Source of the DNA: Hyparrhenia diplandra
Lineage: Eukaryota; Streptophyta; Magnoliopsida; Poales; Poaceae
Assembly: GCA_015847255.1 (NCBI GenBank)
Contig: JADLZK010013191.1
Span: forward strand, 140,260 to 204,259
DNA: 64,000 nucleotides
Reading direction: 5' to 3'
A program made the translations under genes and the position numbers. Positions 22,141 through 32,379 of this stretch are shown in pieces. The notes below the pieces were generated by a model. It was not told the DNA's origin and ran no database searches. It saw nothing but the letters and a program-made list of their open reading frames with translations. Numbering within the stretch: position 1 is the stretch's first letter; the number at the start of each line of letters is the position of its first letter.

Positions 22141-22358
22141 TCCTAAGGGTGGAAAAAAAGAGGTGGGAAAGCCCGGTGAAAAAGCCCGATGAAAAGCCCG
22201 GTGAAAAAGGAGCGGTGAAAAAGCCCGATGAAAAGCCCGGTGAAAAAGGAGGAATCCTAAGGGTGGAAAAAAAAAAGAGGTGGGAAAGCCCGGTGAAAAA
22301 GCCCGGTGAAAAAAAAGGAGGTGGGACTGAAATTTTTCTCTTTATTAGTAGGTATAGA
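22141..22358 (-). repeat. second Helitron 5' terminus with 'gcccggtgaaaaa' minisatellite
   Basis: Six or more irregular copies of a short 'aagcccggtgaaaa' unit lie between 22165 and 22315, ending in the same 18-bp terminus as at 21845-21863 (minus strand TCTATACCTACTAATAAA), again with A|TC. A TATAGA hexamer run follows (22355-22380). Confidence 0.6.
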
Positions 22359-22746
22359 TATAGATATAGATATAGATATATAATACGGCCTCGAATCCCT
22401 CGATCCAATGCTTCACGTCTACACCGTCAGCTCGGACGCGCGCCACCTGGCCGCAGCGCCAAGGCTTCTGTCCACGTGTTCCTCCGCCACATGGACGGGC
22501 CCCACTCCACGCTGTCGTGTTGAATTCAATGCGAGGATGCCGAGGAATACGAGTCCGAGTATAACCATTTATTTGCTAACAGAAAAAGCTGTATGTTGGG
22601 TTCACTCAGGGCCGGCCCTGAATTAATAATTATTGTATACGTATCTTTTCTCCGCTTTCAAAGCTAATATCCAGAGTGTCTTTAGCAAAGAGAACATAAG
22701 GCCCAGACCACACTAAAACCGAAATAAAACTAGAACAGAAGGCCCA
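22359..22746. other. no gene seen
   Basis: A short GC-rich piece (22390-22520) shares 'ccacatggacggcc' wording with 21148-21162 inside the Helitron. No function can be assigned. Confidence 0.35.
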
Positions 22747-23740
22747 TTACAGCCTTGCCAACAAAGGAGCTAAGTGTTTGTACCCAGTAGTACACCAAAC
22801 ATCCGCCTCTTCTCTGATCATTGCCACCACCTGCGGCACTGAGGATTGGTCTGCCGAGAAAAAGGTCCTCGCATTCTGCTCCTTCCACAACGTCCAACCG
22901 ATGAGAAAGAAGAAGGTGTCAAAGCCCTTGCGTATGAACTTCGGCAACAGTTTCCTGGCATTCAACCACCAGGGCAGCAAAGGTTCCTCTCCCACCATGA
23001 TGACATCTTGAACTGCAACTTGGTCAATCAGATGTGCCACACTTCCCTGCTAACCAAGGACAATATAATCCACGATCTCAGCTGCCTGATCGCACATGAC
23101 ACAGGAATCGGAAGGCTGCAAGTGATGCCGAAACCTCCTCTCCACCGTCCAACAGCGGCCATGCATGACAAGCCACAAAAAGAATCGAACATGAGGCGGC
23201 ACTGATGTCTTCCAAATTTGCTTGGCCCCAACCGGCTTGGAAGATTCAAAGAACATGCATGGTGCCATACACGGATGCAGCCGAGTAATTCTGATCCTCT
23301 GTAAACTTCCATTTGAAGGTATCCGACTGCTGGGAGAGGTGGACATCTTCAAGGAGGTCACAGAGCTCTGCAAAGTCAATGATCAACTGCATAGAGATTG
23401 GTCCCTCAGTATGACGTACCCCAGCATTATTGGGGATTGCCTCGGCCACCGTCGCACACCTCTTCCCCCTCTCCCCCCTCTTCACCGCGGCGTAAACCTC
23501 CGGAGCCAAGCATTCGATGCTTGCCCTGTTGATCCACCTATCAGTCCAGACGGCGCCGATTCGCCGTTGCCCAACTCAAAAATGGTGGCAGCCTGGAAAA
23601 GCGCAAGGACACAGGTTTCCCTCGTACCACCTTACATTTTCCACGTGCTACCGAAGTCGGTGCCCGCCCAAATGAATCCTCGATATAGCTTGTCAATTGA
23701 CTCGACGCCCATGAGGAGAGACCGATCAATTTCTTCATAC
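22747..23740 (-). mobile_element. LINE ORF2 3' remnant
   Basis: The minus strand contains the zinc-binding tail of a LINE reverse transcriptase: IWKTSVPPHVRFFLWLVMHG and CVMCDQAAEIVDYIVL (23050-23379). It continues with WWLNARKLLPKFIRKGFDTF and LIGWTLWKEQNARTFF (22747-23040). 23541-23738 probably belongs to the same element. Several frames are used. Confidence 0.8.
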
Positions 23741-23859
23741 ATTATTATGCCTTTCGATTATGTTATATTATATTATACATATATTATACACCTAAAAAAG
23801 CTCGAAGGGTTTCGTCCAACAGGGCTTGGTGTGCGCGCCCGAAACCTATCTACGTATGC

Positions 23860-24297
23860 CCAATGACACACAAATGATAGCCACAAAAAAGCATCAGTCT
23901 GCTTATAAAGCTAAAAAAAAAACATGCTTCATCAGCTTATTATATGACCTTTTAAAATCTTTAAATATGTATAATTACTTGATTGCTCAGTATTTTTTTC
24001 CCCTCCTCTTCCCTTCCAGAATGTTCTTTTTTAAATATAAACCATAAGGACTGTTTTTTCTTTGCTCATTCAATTGATTTGCGTGGCAATTTGAACTTTT
24101 ACCTTGACGAAAGTATGCAATACATTTTGATTTTTTAGCAAAAACATCGAGATGATCATGTGAGGCCCATTCCCATTTACTTAGTCCATCTTTAATTCTT
24201 GATATGGGCCTGGGCCTAGAGCCGGAGCTGGAGCGTCAAGCATGGTCCAACTCGTCTAGCCAAGTAAGCATTCCATCAGGCCCAACCAATCATTCCA
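23860..24297. other. duplicated DUF538 3' flank without its gene
   Basis: It matches 6335-6738 closely but the coding sequence that should precede it is gone, replaced by LINE sequence up to about 23855. It is a relic of another DUF538 unit. Confidence 0.7.
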
Positions 24298-24394
24298 TCA
24301 GACTGGCACTGGGTTTTTTTTTTTTTTTGGGTTGATAATGGCCACTGGCCTTTCTGATACCTTTGATGCTGCTGCCTTTGTGCTTGGAGAGTAA
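24298..24394 (+). pseudogene. orphan DUF538 C-terminal tail
   Basis: Same arrangement as 6740-6840: tail start, poly(T), tail start again, then TGLSDTFDAAAFVLGE with TAA at 24392-24394. It was duplicated together with its flanks. Confidence 0.65.
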
Positions 24395-24739
24395 CGAGAA
24401 GTCAATGAAATGGTTGGGTACAAAAGATGTCAAGTGCATAATCTAGCTTTTGCATTGTAAAGTTGTATGCATCTATCATGTATCTTGCATTGTGACGAGT
24501 TTGTAAGTTGGAGTATGTGTTTGTTTTTGTGGCAACTGCAACTATTCTTATCAATAGTTTCTTGATTCCGAGATATATTTTTATGTACAATATATAGATA
24601 AAAGAATTAAAAATAAAATTATAGATTTTATTGACCACCAAAATAGATTCTCATGATTTCACCAGCTTATCGAGTATTTCTGAAGATAAAACTCCAAGAT
24701 GTAATGTTTGGAGGCATTAAGCAACATGGAAAATTCGAG

Positions 24740-25386
24740 GCACTAGCACCCTACTACAGCTATGTCTATACTCCTGAAATGCAGTAACTATAGGCCATAG
24801 CTGCCAAGAGAATGTTAAGCGTTGTATGAAAAATAGAGTAGCTCTTTGCTAATTTGGACGTTATTATCAGGCTTATCCAGCTGTATATCTGACGTACTCT
24901 GAATTTGATACGCGCTCAATCCTGATGTCTTTCAAATTCATTTACATTCGTGTTCAGTGTGCTGGTAGCTCTGTTTTTATGTGCTATTTTCTTCTACAAT
25001 TTATATCTGGAAGTTTAACTTCACTGACACGATATGGTACGAAGCAGGTTCTAAATCACAATAATAAGGTCTTTATTATATACTTAAAGCGGCTAAAATT
25101 AACCGTTACGGGCTGGTTTGGATTCAACCATTCCGCATCGGATTTGGAGGGTATTGAAGGGAATTGAACTAAATTACCCCTCAATCCCCTCGGATCCCAA
25201 GGGAATTGAGTAATCCAAAGGAGCCCTACAAGTATTGATTTATTGAAGTTAGACATGAAGAGAAATGGTCAATTCTGCAGTTCAGCATGCCAGAATAGAA
25301 AGCACACCACAATGGTCCTTGTCAAATTCAACGCCCTTTGCCAACAAAGTCAAACAAAAACGGCACGTCGTCTTGCACTGCTTCCA
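24740..25386 (+). promoter_or_regulatory. upstream region of DUF538 copy 3, core promoter deleted
   Basis: Homologous to 42222-42738 upstream of copy 5. It keeps the conserved distal block with AAAGTCAAAC (W-box core on the minus strand) and CGGCACGTCGTCTTGC. It then jumps from CACTGCTTC directly to the codons before MEDIQ. Against copy 5 about 255 bp are missing, including the TATA box, the leader and the first 41 codons. Confidence 0.75.
25110..25226. mobile_element. 117-bp MITE in the upstream region of DUF538 copy 3
   Basis: The ends GGGCTGGTTTGGATTC and (reverse complement of right end) GGGCTCCTTTGGATTA are flanked by TAC on both sides. The paralogous position upstream of copy 5 (about 42572-42590) reads 'aacccttacaagtatcg' without the insert, so the boundaries are confirmed by an empty site. 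Confidence 0.8.
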
Positions 25387-25692
25387 ATGGAGGATATCCA
25401 GGACTTCGGGTACAACCGTGACACGGGGTTCTTGTGGCCAGTGCAGGGGAAGAAGGTGGAGCACACCTTCAAGAAGATCAGGCAGACAGCGTCGTACACC
25501 TCCGAGGTGACTGCGTTAGCGGAGAAAGGCAAGCTGAGGAAGATCACGGGTGTCAAGACCAAGGAATTGATGCTGTGGCTCAGTGTCGTAGAGGTCTATG
25601 TCCCGGAGGCCTCGCCAGACAAGGTCACCTTCAAGACTGGCACTGGCCTCTCTGACAGCTTTGATGCTACTGCCTTTGCCCTTGGGGAATGA
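25387..25692 (+). pseudogene. DUF538 copy 3, 5'-truncated
   Basis: The frame encodes MEDIQDFGYN to DSFDATAFALGE and stop (101 codons), equal to residues 42-143 of copy 5 with one lysine fewer in the GKKK run. The N-terminal 41 residues, including the conserved GLPKGLLP, are missing because of the deletion described upstream. An upstream in-frame ATG at 25243 would fuse promoter-derived codons to the remnant. It could produce a short protein, but the normal promoter is absent. Confidence 0.82.
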
Positions 25693-26168
25693 GGAATAAC
25701 CGCATGAGACATGAATGATGTGCACGAAAAACATCAGTGTCCTTAAGTCTAAACAAAACATGCTCCACGAGCTTACATGACCTTTTAAAACTACAAATCT
25801 GTATAATTGCTTGCCGGCTCTGTAATTTTTCTGTTTTTTTTTTTTTTCCGAAATGATGTTTTTTTTGAATACAAACCAAAAAATATATGCAGTACTGTTA
25901 TCGTTAAACAGAGTTGTGATGCTAGACGAAAGCGTTGACTTTTCAATGCCTGGTTGACTAGTCTATGAGGTGAGCATACGAGGCTCATTCCCATTTACTC
26001 GGTCCATCTTTAATTCTTGATATGGGCCTGAGGCTGGAGCTGGAGCCCCGAGCGTGGTCCAACTTTCATTTCCTTCTGGAAACAAAATCCTCAGAGCAGC
26101 TCGATCTTCTATACCCCTCAAGGCCCAATGAAGCAGCCCATCCCACGTTTGTCCTCAAGTTCACTAGA
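25693..26168. other. 3' flank of DUF538 copy 3
   Basis: It resembles the flanks after copies 1, 4 and 5 ('catgctccacgagcttacatg', 'gatatgggcctg'). No gene was seen. Confidence 0.55.
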
Positions 26169-27197
26169 GGAAAAAGTCCACATTCCCTCCCCAACTATCA
26201 CGAGAAGTTCACTTTTTCCTCCCTCAACTTCAAAACCGGACAAATCGCCTCCCTCAACTTTTCAAACCATGCATTTTTCCTCCCTTGAGTGGTTTTTATG
26301 GCGGTTTTGCTACAGTGTCAGCACCTTTGCCTTTTCCTTTTTTAAAAAATCCGGTTGAATCTTTGAAAAATCATAGTAAATCATAGAAAAATTATAAAAT
26401 AAAAAAAATTCAGTTTTGTTGGACTCCACATGAGTAGATCTACACAGTGAATATATAATATGATGTGCTTTAGTACAAAGTTTTTGCTAAAAAGGTTTTG
26501 TCTTTTTTTTTTTATTTATTTGGCTGAATCTTTGAAAAATCATAGTAAATCACAGAAAAATCAAAAAAATAGAAAATCTAGTTTTTTTAGACTCCACATG
26601 AGTAGATCTACACAGTGAATGTATAATATAATATACTTTTAGTTCGACAAAATAATTATAGAAGCTGCAGCTACGAATTATTTTAATTAATTATATATTC
26701 ACCGTGTAGAACTTTTGTACTAAAGCATATCATATCAAATATTCACTGTGTAGATCTACTCATGTGGAGTCTAACAAAATTGGATTTTCTATTTTTGATT
26801 TTTTGTGATATTCTATGATTTTTCAAAGATTCAACCAAATAAATAAAAAAAAAAAAGACAAAAGTTTTCAGTAGCAAAAACTTTTATACTAAAGCATATC
26901 ATATTATATATTCACTGTGTAGATCTACTCATGTGGAGTCCAATAAAACCAGATTTTTTCTATGATTTACTATGATTTTTCAAAGATTCAACCGGATTTT
27001 TTTTTTTAAAAAAGTAAAAGACAAAGGTGTTTGTACTGTAGCAACCCTCGGTTACTGTAGCAAACCCGCCTTCAAAACCGCTCGAGGGAGGAAAAATGCA
27101 TGGTTTGAAAAGTTGAGGGAGGTGAGTTGTCCGGGTTCGAGTTGAGGGAGGAAAAGTAAACTTCGTGATAGTTGGGGAGGGAATGTGGACTTTTTCC
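26169..27197. mobile_element. Mutator-like foldback element with 9-bp TSD
   Basis: The outer arms (about 26169-26340 and 27020-27197) are inverted repeats beginning GGAAAAAGTCCACATTCCCT. Further inner repeats around 26430-26480, 26590-26620, 26750 and 26930 pair across the centre. The 9-mer TTCACTAGA is present on both sides (26160-26168 and 27198-27206). A 9-bp duplication is characteristic of Mutator-like elements. No transposase. Confidence 0.85.
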
Positions 27198-27298
27198 TTC
27201 ACTAGATATGTTAAGGGATGGGCTGAGTTTAGGGCCTTGTTAAGGGCCCCTCAGCTCTTACCGGCTCACCGCCACGATAGAACAAGTGAGCTGCGGTT

Positions 27299-27948
27299 GG
27301 AAAAAGTCTATTTTGGTCTCTTAATTTTCGCGAAAAGTGCGCTTTTGGTCCCTCAACTCTAAACCGACAAAAGAAGCCTCAACTTTTGAAACCGATGCGA
27401 TTTCGTCCCTCGATGGTTTTTTCGATTGGTTTTGCTACAGTGACAACGGATCTGCTACAGTACACATGGTTTTGATTTTTTCCTTTTTAAATTTATTTTT
27501 GCTGAAAATTTGAAAAATCATAACTCTTCTATACGACATCGGATGAAGATGATTTTTTTATATGAAAATTGTAGCCCTCGATGAGATCTACAACTTTCTA
27601 GTTTTGAGTTTTATTATTTGACGATGTTAAGGTGCTTAAAAAAATATATACAAAAATACAGCACCATAATAATCGCATAAAAATCATCTTCATCCGATGT
27701 CATATAGAAGAGTTATGATTTTTCAAAGTTTCAACTAAAAATAAATTTGAAAAGGGAAAAATCAAAACGCGGCGCACTGTAGCAGATCCGTGGTCACCGT
27801 AGCAAAAACCACCAAAAAAAAAAAAACCACCGAGGGATGAAATCTGCATGGTTTCAAAAGTTGAGGGCTTCTTTTGTCCCGGTTTTTAGAGTTGAGGACC
27901 AAAAGCGACTTTCACGAAAAGTTAAGGGACCAAAAGTAGACTTTTTCC
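27299..27948. mobile_element. second foldback element, related termini
   Basis: The arms start GGAAAAAGTCTATTTTGGTC and end with a near inverted copy. Paired inner segments are 'catcggatgaagatgat' (27537) and its inverse (27685). The wording 'ctacagtgacaacgga' / 'ccgtggtcaccgtagc' pairs as well. It resembles the neighbour at 26169-27197 only in its outermost bases. No clear target duplication. Confidence 0.75.
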
Positions 27949-28500
27949 GCTCCTCGTTCTCGCTTGTTCGATTTTTAAGATATTGAATGAATGCCAATGT
28001 CCAGATCCTTCTAAATGCATTGCAATTTGAACTTAATTTATATCATAGGGAAATTGAAAATATGTAGTGCAAACCTAAAGGTAGGGTGCAAACATATAAA
28101 CTATTTTAAAAACACAACATACTTTGGTGATTTCGAAAATTTTGAAACACTGCATATCCGTAGTTTACCCATATCTGTACTTTGTTGCAAAACTTGAGAT
28201 TCATACTCAACCTAATAGTCTAGAAAAAAACATGCAAACTATTACAAAATTCAGGTGCATATCCACTACTACAAGAAAATTCCTAGGAATTTTGTTTTCT
28301 AGTGCACATGGACTCCAGTTTCGTTATTTTTGTATGATTTTTTCTACATTGAGTTTGCATCTCAACTTTTGCAACAAACTATATATATGGATGCTCTATG
28401 GATGTGCATTGTTTTAAATTCTCCAAATCACGAAAGTATGCATTTCTAAAAAGCTTGCATGTTTTTAGTAACAAAGATGTGTCAAAATATAGCATAGGCT
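27949..28500. other. AT-rich, no feature seen
   Basis: Short frames only. No repeats or terminal motifs were recognised. Confidence 0.4.
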
Positions 28501-28910
28501 CAGCCGTCGACTTGGTCGTTATGGTGCGCGGGTGCTCTGTTGCATTGGCCCTTCCTAGGGGCTCTGACAGTCATTAGCGTTAGCTCTCACGGACAAGCAT
28601 AAACCTCTGAGGGAGGGGTGCCTGGAGCAGATTGCTAACAGCAGCGCTGGTGCTTCCGGCTGTTGCCCCGGGGGTGGGACGATGGCGATGTTTGTGGATG
28701 CCGTTTACCTTGTTGGCATACTTTTAGCACCTCTCTGCCTTCCCTGCCAGTGATTGCGGGTGAAAACTTTCCCACTATGGTGGGCTTGCCGGCGTAGCCA
28801 ATGCCATTGGCATCCTTACCTTCGTGAAGGCTTCGTTAGGCAATGACCTATCACAGTGGTTATTTCCACATGTCCTGCTTAGTTTTTGGTGGAGTGTGTT
28901 CCTTCGAGTT
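28501..28910 (+). repeat. retroelement 3'-region-like fragment
   Basis: The phrase 'ccttaccttcgtgaaggcttcgtta' and surrounding GC-rich text resemble a motif common in grass retroelements. A similar motif in opposite orientation lies at 45245-45275. Class not assigned. Confidence 0.3.
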
Positions 28911-31291
28911 TGTAACACCCTAAAATTTACCTCTTTTGAAATATAATTAAAATGGTTAAATTTTGAATTTTTGTGCTCATAAAAACAAAGGAAAATAAAA
29001 CTTTTCATCAAATTAAAATTTATCATAGGGTGTAAAAACACTCTTGTGCATTCATGCTTCTGCATATTCTTTTATGATGTGAAAAGTTTGAGAAGTTTAA
29101 AATTTGGAAAGAATTCAAAATCCCTTTGAAAATGCTTTTGAAAAGGTGTCAAAAAAAAAAAAGAAAAGGCTTTATTTCTCTCCTCCTTCTTTTCTTTTCA
29201 ATTTTGTCCCGGCAGCCCTTTGCTGGCCTGCTTCCTCTCTCTCTCTTTTGCCTTCAGGCCCATGTGGACATTCTTTTCTCTTGGCCCGCTCCTTCTCTCC
29301 CCTCTTGGGCCATCGGCACGGCCCAGTCCCGTGCTTGCCGGTGCCTCCACCTCTTGCTGCTGTTCCATTGATGTCTCGCCCCCGGCGTCTCCGTCTCCCC
29401 GCCACCCCGGGCCCCACTTGGCAGCGGCGTCTCCCTCCTCCCCTCCGTGTTCGAGCCGGACTGGGCCGGACGCCACCGCAGCAATCCGCCCCCTCGATCC
29501 CGTGAATCCCGGCCCCTTTCCCCGGCGCGCTGGCAGCCTATAAATCTTTGAGCCGCGGCCGCACAGCCCCTCTCCTAAACCCTAGCGCAGCCGCCACCCG
29601 CGCCAGAGCTCGCGCCACCCGAAACCCTAATCACCGCCGTCGCACTCAATTCCACCGCTTGTCGCTACGCCAGCCGCCCGGACATGCTCGCCGAGCCTCT
29701 CTAGTTGGTAAGCAAACGGATGGTACCGTTTTTGCTCTTCCTGCCGCTTTTACCCTCCGCTCAAGGCCGGAGGAGGAACTCGATGAACCCGATCTGCCTC
29801 ACCAAACCCTACGATGTCTCGAACCTTCGCGTCCATCATCGATCCTCTAGTCGAGATCACCTTGGACTCCTCTTTCACCCCATGCTTTTTCCGCGCCCGT
29901 TTTGCCGCCTCTAGGGTCATCTTTGCAAACGCCGGCGAGTTCACGCCACCGCATGTCGTGCCGCCATGCTTATGTTGTCTCGACCGGGCGAGACCTCGGG
30001 CTTCAACCGGGGTTCAATCTAATCTGAGCCGTCGTTCTTGATCCAACGAACCGCATAACCCGATGCCCTTTTGGCCACACACTTTTGCACAATAGCCCTT
30101 ACAACTATTTAAAGCTCAACCCGAGGTGCTTTGCGGTTTCCTGGTTTATGTTTTCTCCTTTGGAAATCGTAGTTTCGGGTTTAATAGTTTTAAAATATGC
30201 TTTCAAGTATTTACAAAACTGCCATCAGTTTTCAAAGTCTCATATCTTTTGAATTTTAAATCCGATTAGCTCCATTCGAATTGCGTAAGATTCATAATTT
30301 CATAATCTACATGTTAAACTTACATTTAACCATGTTTGCAACTTTTAAAATTCGAGATTAATTTTAATCTATTATTTTACTAAAGGAAATCTTTTTTAAT
30401 TCATAACTTCTCCGTTATAAATCCGTTTTCGGTGATCTTCGCATCTATGTGATCGTAGTGACGTGTAGATTAGTATTATATGCTTTTCAACTTTTTACCA
30501 CTGTTGGTGTACTGTTCTAATTGTAGTCTTGTTTGTTATGTATGATTGGATCCATACGTTTGTGTGTTGCAAATTGGGATAAGTAGACAATGAGCAGTTT
30601 GTAGAAGATCATGAATTCTTTGAAGATCAGGATCCTCAAAAGTTCTTTTAAAGAATTGAATAAGAAGAAGGATCTATATTTAAGGCAAGTATAGCATTGG
30701 ATCATCCTTGTTGTCCTATTCACCTTAATCATTAAATTCATTATGCATGTGTCTCCTTTGATCACCCTTAAGGATATCCTAGTTGTCCTATTCACCTTAA
30801 TCATTAAATTCATTATGCATGTGTCTCCTTTGATCACCCTTAAGGATATCCTAGTTGTTGATTACTTGTACCTTGACACCTTGGGTTTATGCATGTGGGT
30901 AGTTTGATGCTAGTGCTCTACCAACACCACGTTATGGTACTTTGATTTATGGTTTATGCAATGGAGTATTTAAAGATGACTTTTTATGCAACATGGTACA
31001 TAGGGCGAGGAGCATATGTTTTTGTTTATGATGCTCTTAGCTCTTCATAAGGACTTAATTGTAAGTGATCATCCGGGATATACAATACAGCTGTGAGGGC
31101 TATATGGCTCGGCTTTTAGTCTGTCAAAGGACCATGTCTATCTTTGTTAATGGTTACGTAATGGAAGAAAATGGGTTGGAGCCCTATTGCTATTAACATT
31201 TTTAGACAAACCTTTGAAAGGCTTTTATATGATTCTCGGTGTTTTAGGTCTGGCTAACCCATGCATTTGGGAATCAAGACTTACGGTGAAA

Positions 31292-31297
<6 letters not shown>
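28911..31297 (+). repeat. long LTR-like block (solo or truncated LTR)
   Basis: It starts TGTAACACCC, a frequent beginning of long grass Ty3/gypsy LTRs. There is a GC-rich core with a TATA-like 'cctataaatc' (29537) and 'ctaaaccctagcg' downstream, then an AT-rich second half. No right LTR end, PBS or coding region could be fixed, so the limits are approximate. Confidence 0.45.
30711..30854. repeat. exact 72-bp tandem duplication
   Basis: 30711-30782 and 30783-30854 appear identical, starting 'ttgtcctattcacc' and ending 'ggatatcctag'. Identity suggests a very recent duplication or an assembly artefact. Confidence 0.9.

Positions 31298-31381
<84 letters not shown>
31298..31381. repeat. (AT)42 microsatellite
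   Basis: An uninterrupted AT dinucleotide run of 84 bp. It marks the end of the LTR-like block. Confidence 0.97.
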
Positions 31382-31383
<2 letters not shown>

Positions 31384-32379
31384 ATATATATTTTTCTAAG
31401 ATAATAATAGCTTGTTTGGCCCTATTGGTTGGTGTGATTTGGACAAGATACTTTCACTGTACACTATTATTAATTTATTATTAGACATATATAAATATCT
31501 AAGGAATTCTGACATAAAATAAAAATGTTCTAGAAAATAAAATCCTACTACCGCAAAAAATCAATTTCATAAGACATCGGATTTTATTTTCAAGAGTAGT
31601 AGTGTCCCAATCATACCACTAACGTACTGTACTAAGTGTCCCAATTCAAGCACAAAAGGTCGTCATCGGCACCATTCGAGTAATACAAATTCCTTGTGTT
31701 TAATCATACTCATCACACATACAAATGTTGAGTACCACAATTATCTATAAAAGGAGAAGTACTTGGTTAATATAGTTGATGCCCTGCTCGTTTTATACTC
31801 CATATTTTCTTTCTCAGGGGTCCTAGATGATATTTGGCTCTAGGGTATGGAAAACATGCCCTACTCTGCTCCGAGGTTTCCTTATATTGTATAATTAATC
31901 ATATTACTACAAATTTGGGTTTTACAAACCACATGTCCTCAACTGGTATTTGCCGCAATGGTAGTGATGGTAGTATCATAGCAGTTCAATGGCTCCAATA
32001 AAGCCAGAGCAAAGATTTATTGGTTGGCTGAGAACCATTTCTGTCATATTTTATTCCAAATTATAAAACGTTTTGGCTGTTTAAGATTCACAGCCTTCGC
32101 TACGTGCCTAGATATAGGTCATGTCTAACAAACATAGCAAAAACTCTGTATCTAGAAATGTCAAAACGTCTTATAATTTGGAACGGAGGGAGTACTTAAT
32201 TATTTGATTGTTTTACTTCTTGACGCTTCTGCAGCAACCAAACATGTGGTAGCTGCTGCTTTTGACGGAGGATTTGATCAGATGCAATATTATTTGGATT
32301 AATTAATAAATCCACAGGCATGTATGTATAATAATAAATCCATTGCCAATGTACTTATTTCAGAGATTGGCTAGAGGCC
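31382..32379. other. intergenic; Stowaway-like remnant near 32040-32194
   Basis: A right end 'aacggagggagta' at 32182-32194 and an inverted partner 'attccaaattataaaacg' near 32053 suggest a degraded Stowaway MITE. Nothing else was recognised. Confidence 0.4.

Noticed and set aside
21707..22408. 233-codon minus-strand ORF
   Set aside because: Made of the Helitron-end minisatellite ('FSPGFSSGFFT' repeats), not a protein family.
27290..27957. 9-bp duplication for the second foldback element
   Set aside because: GCTGCGGTT and GCTCCTCGT match at only five of nine positions.
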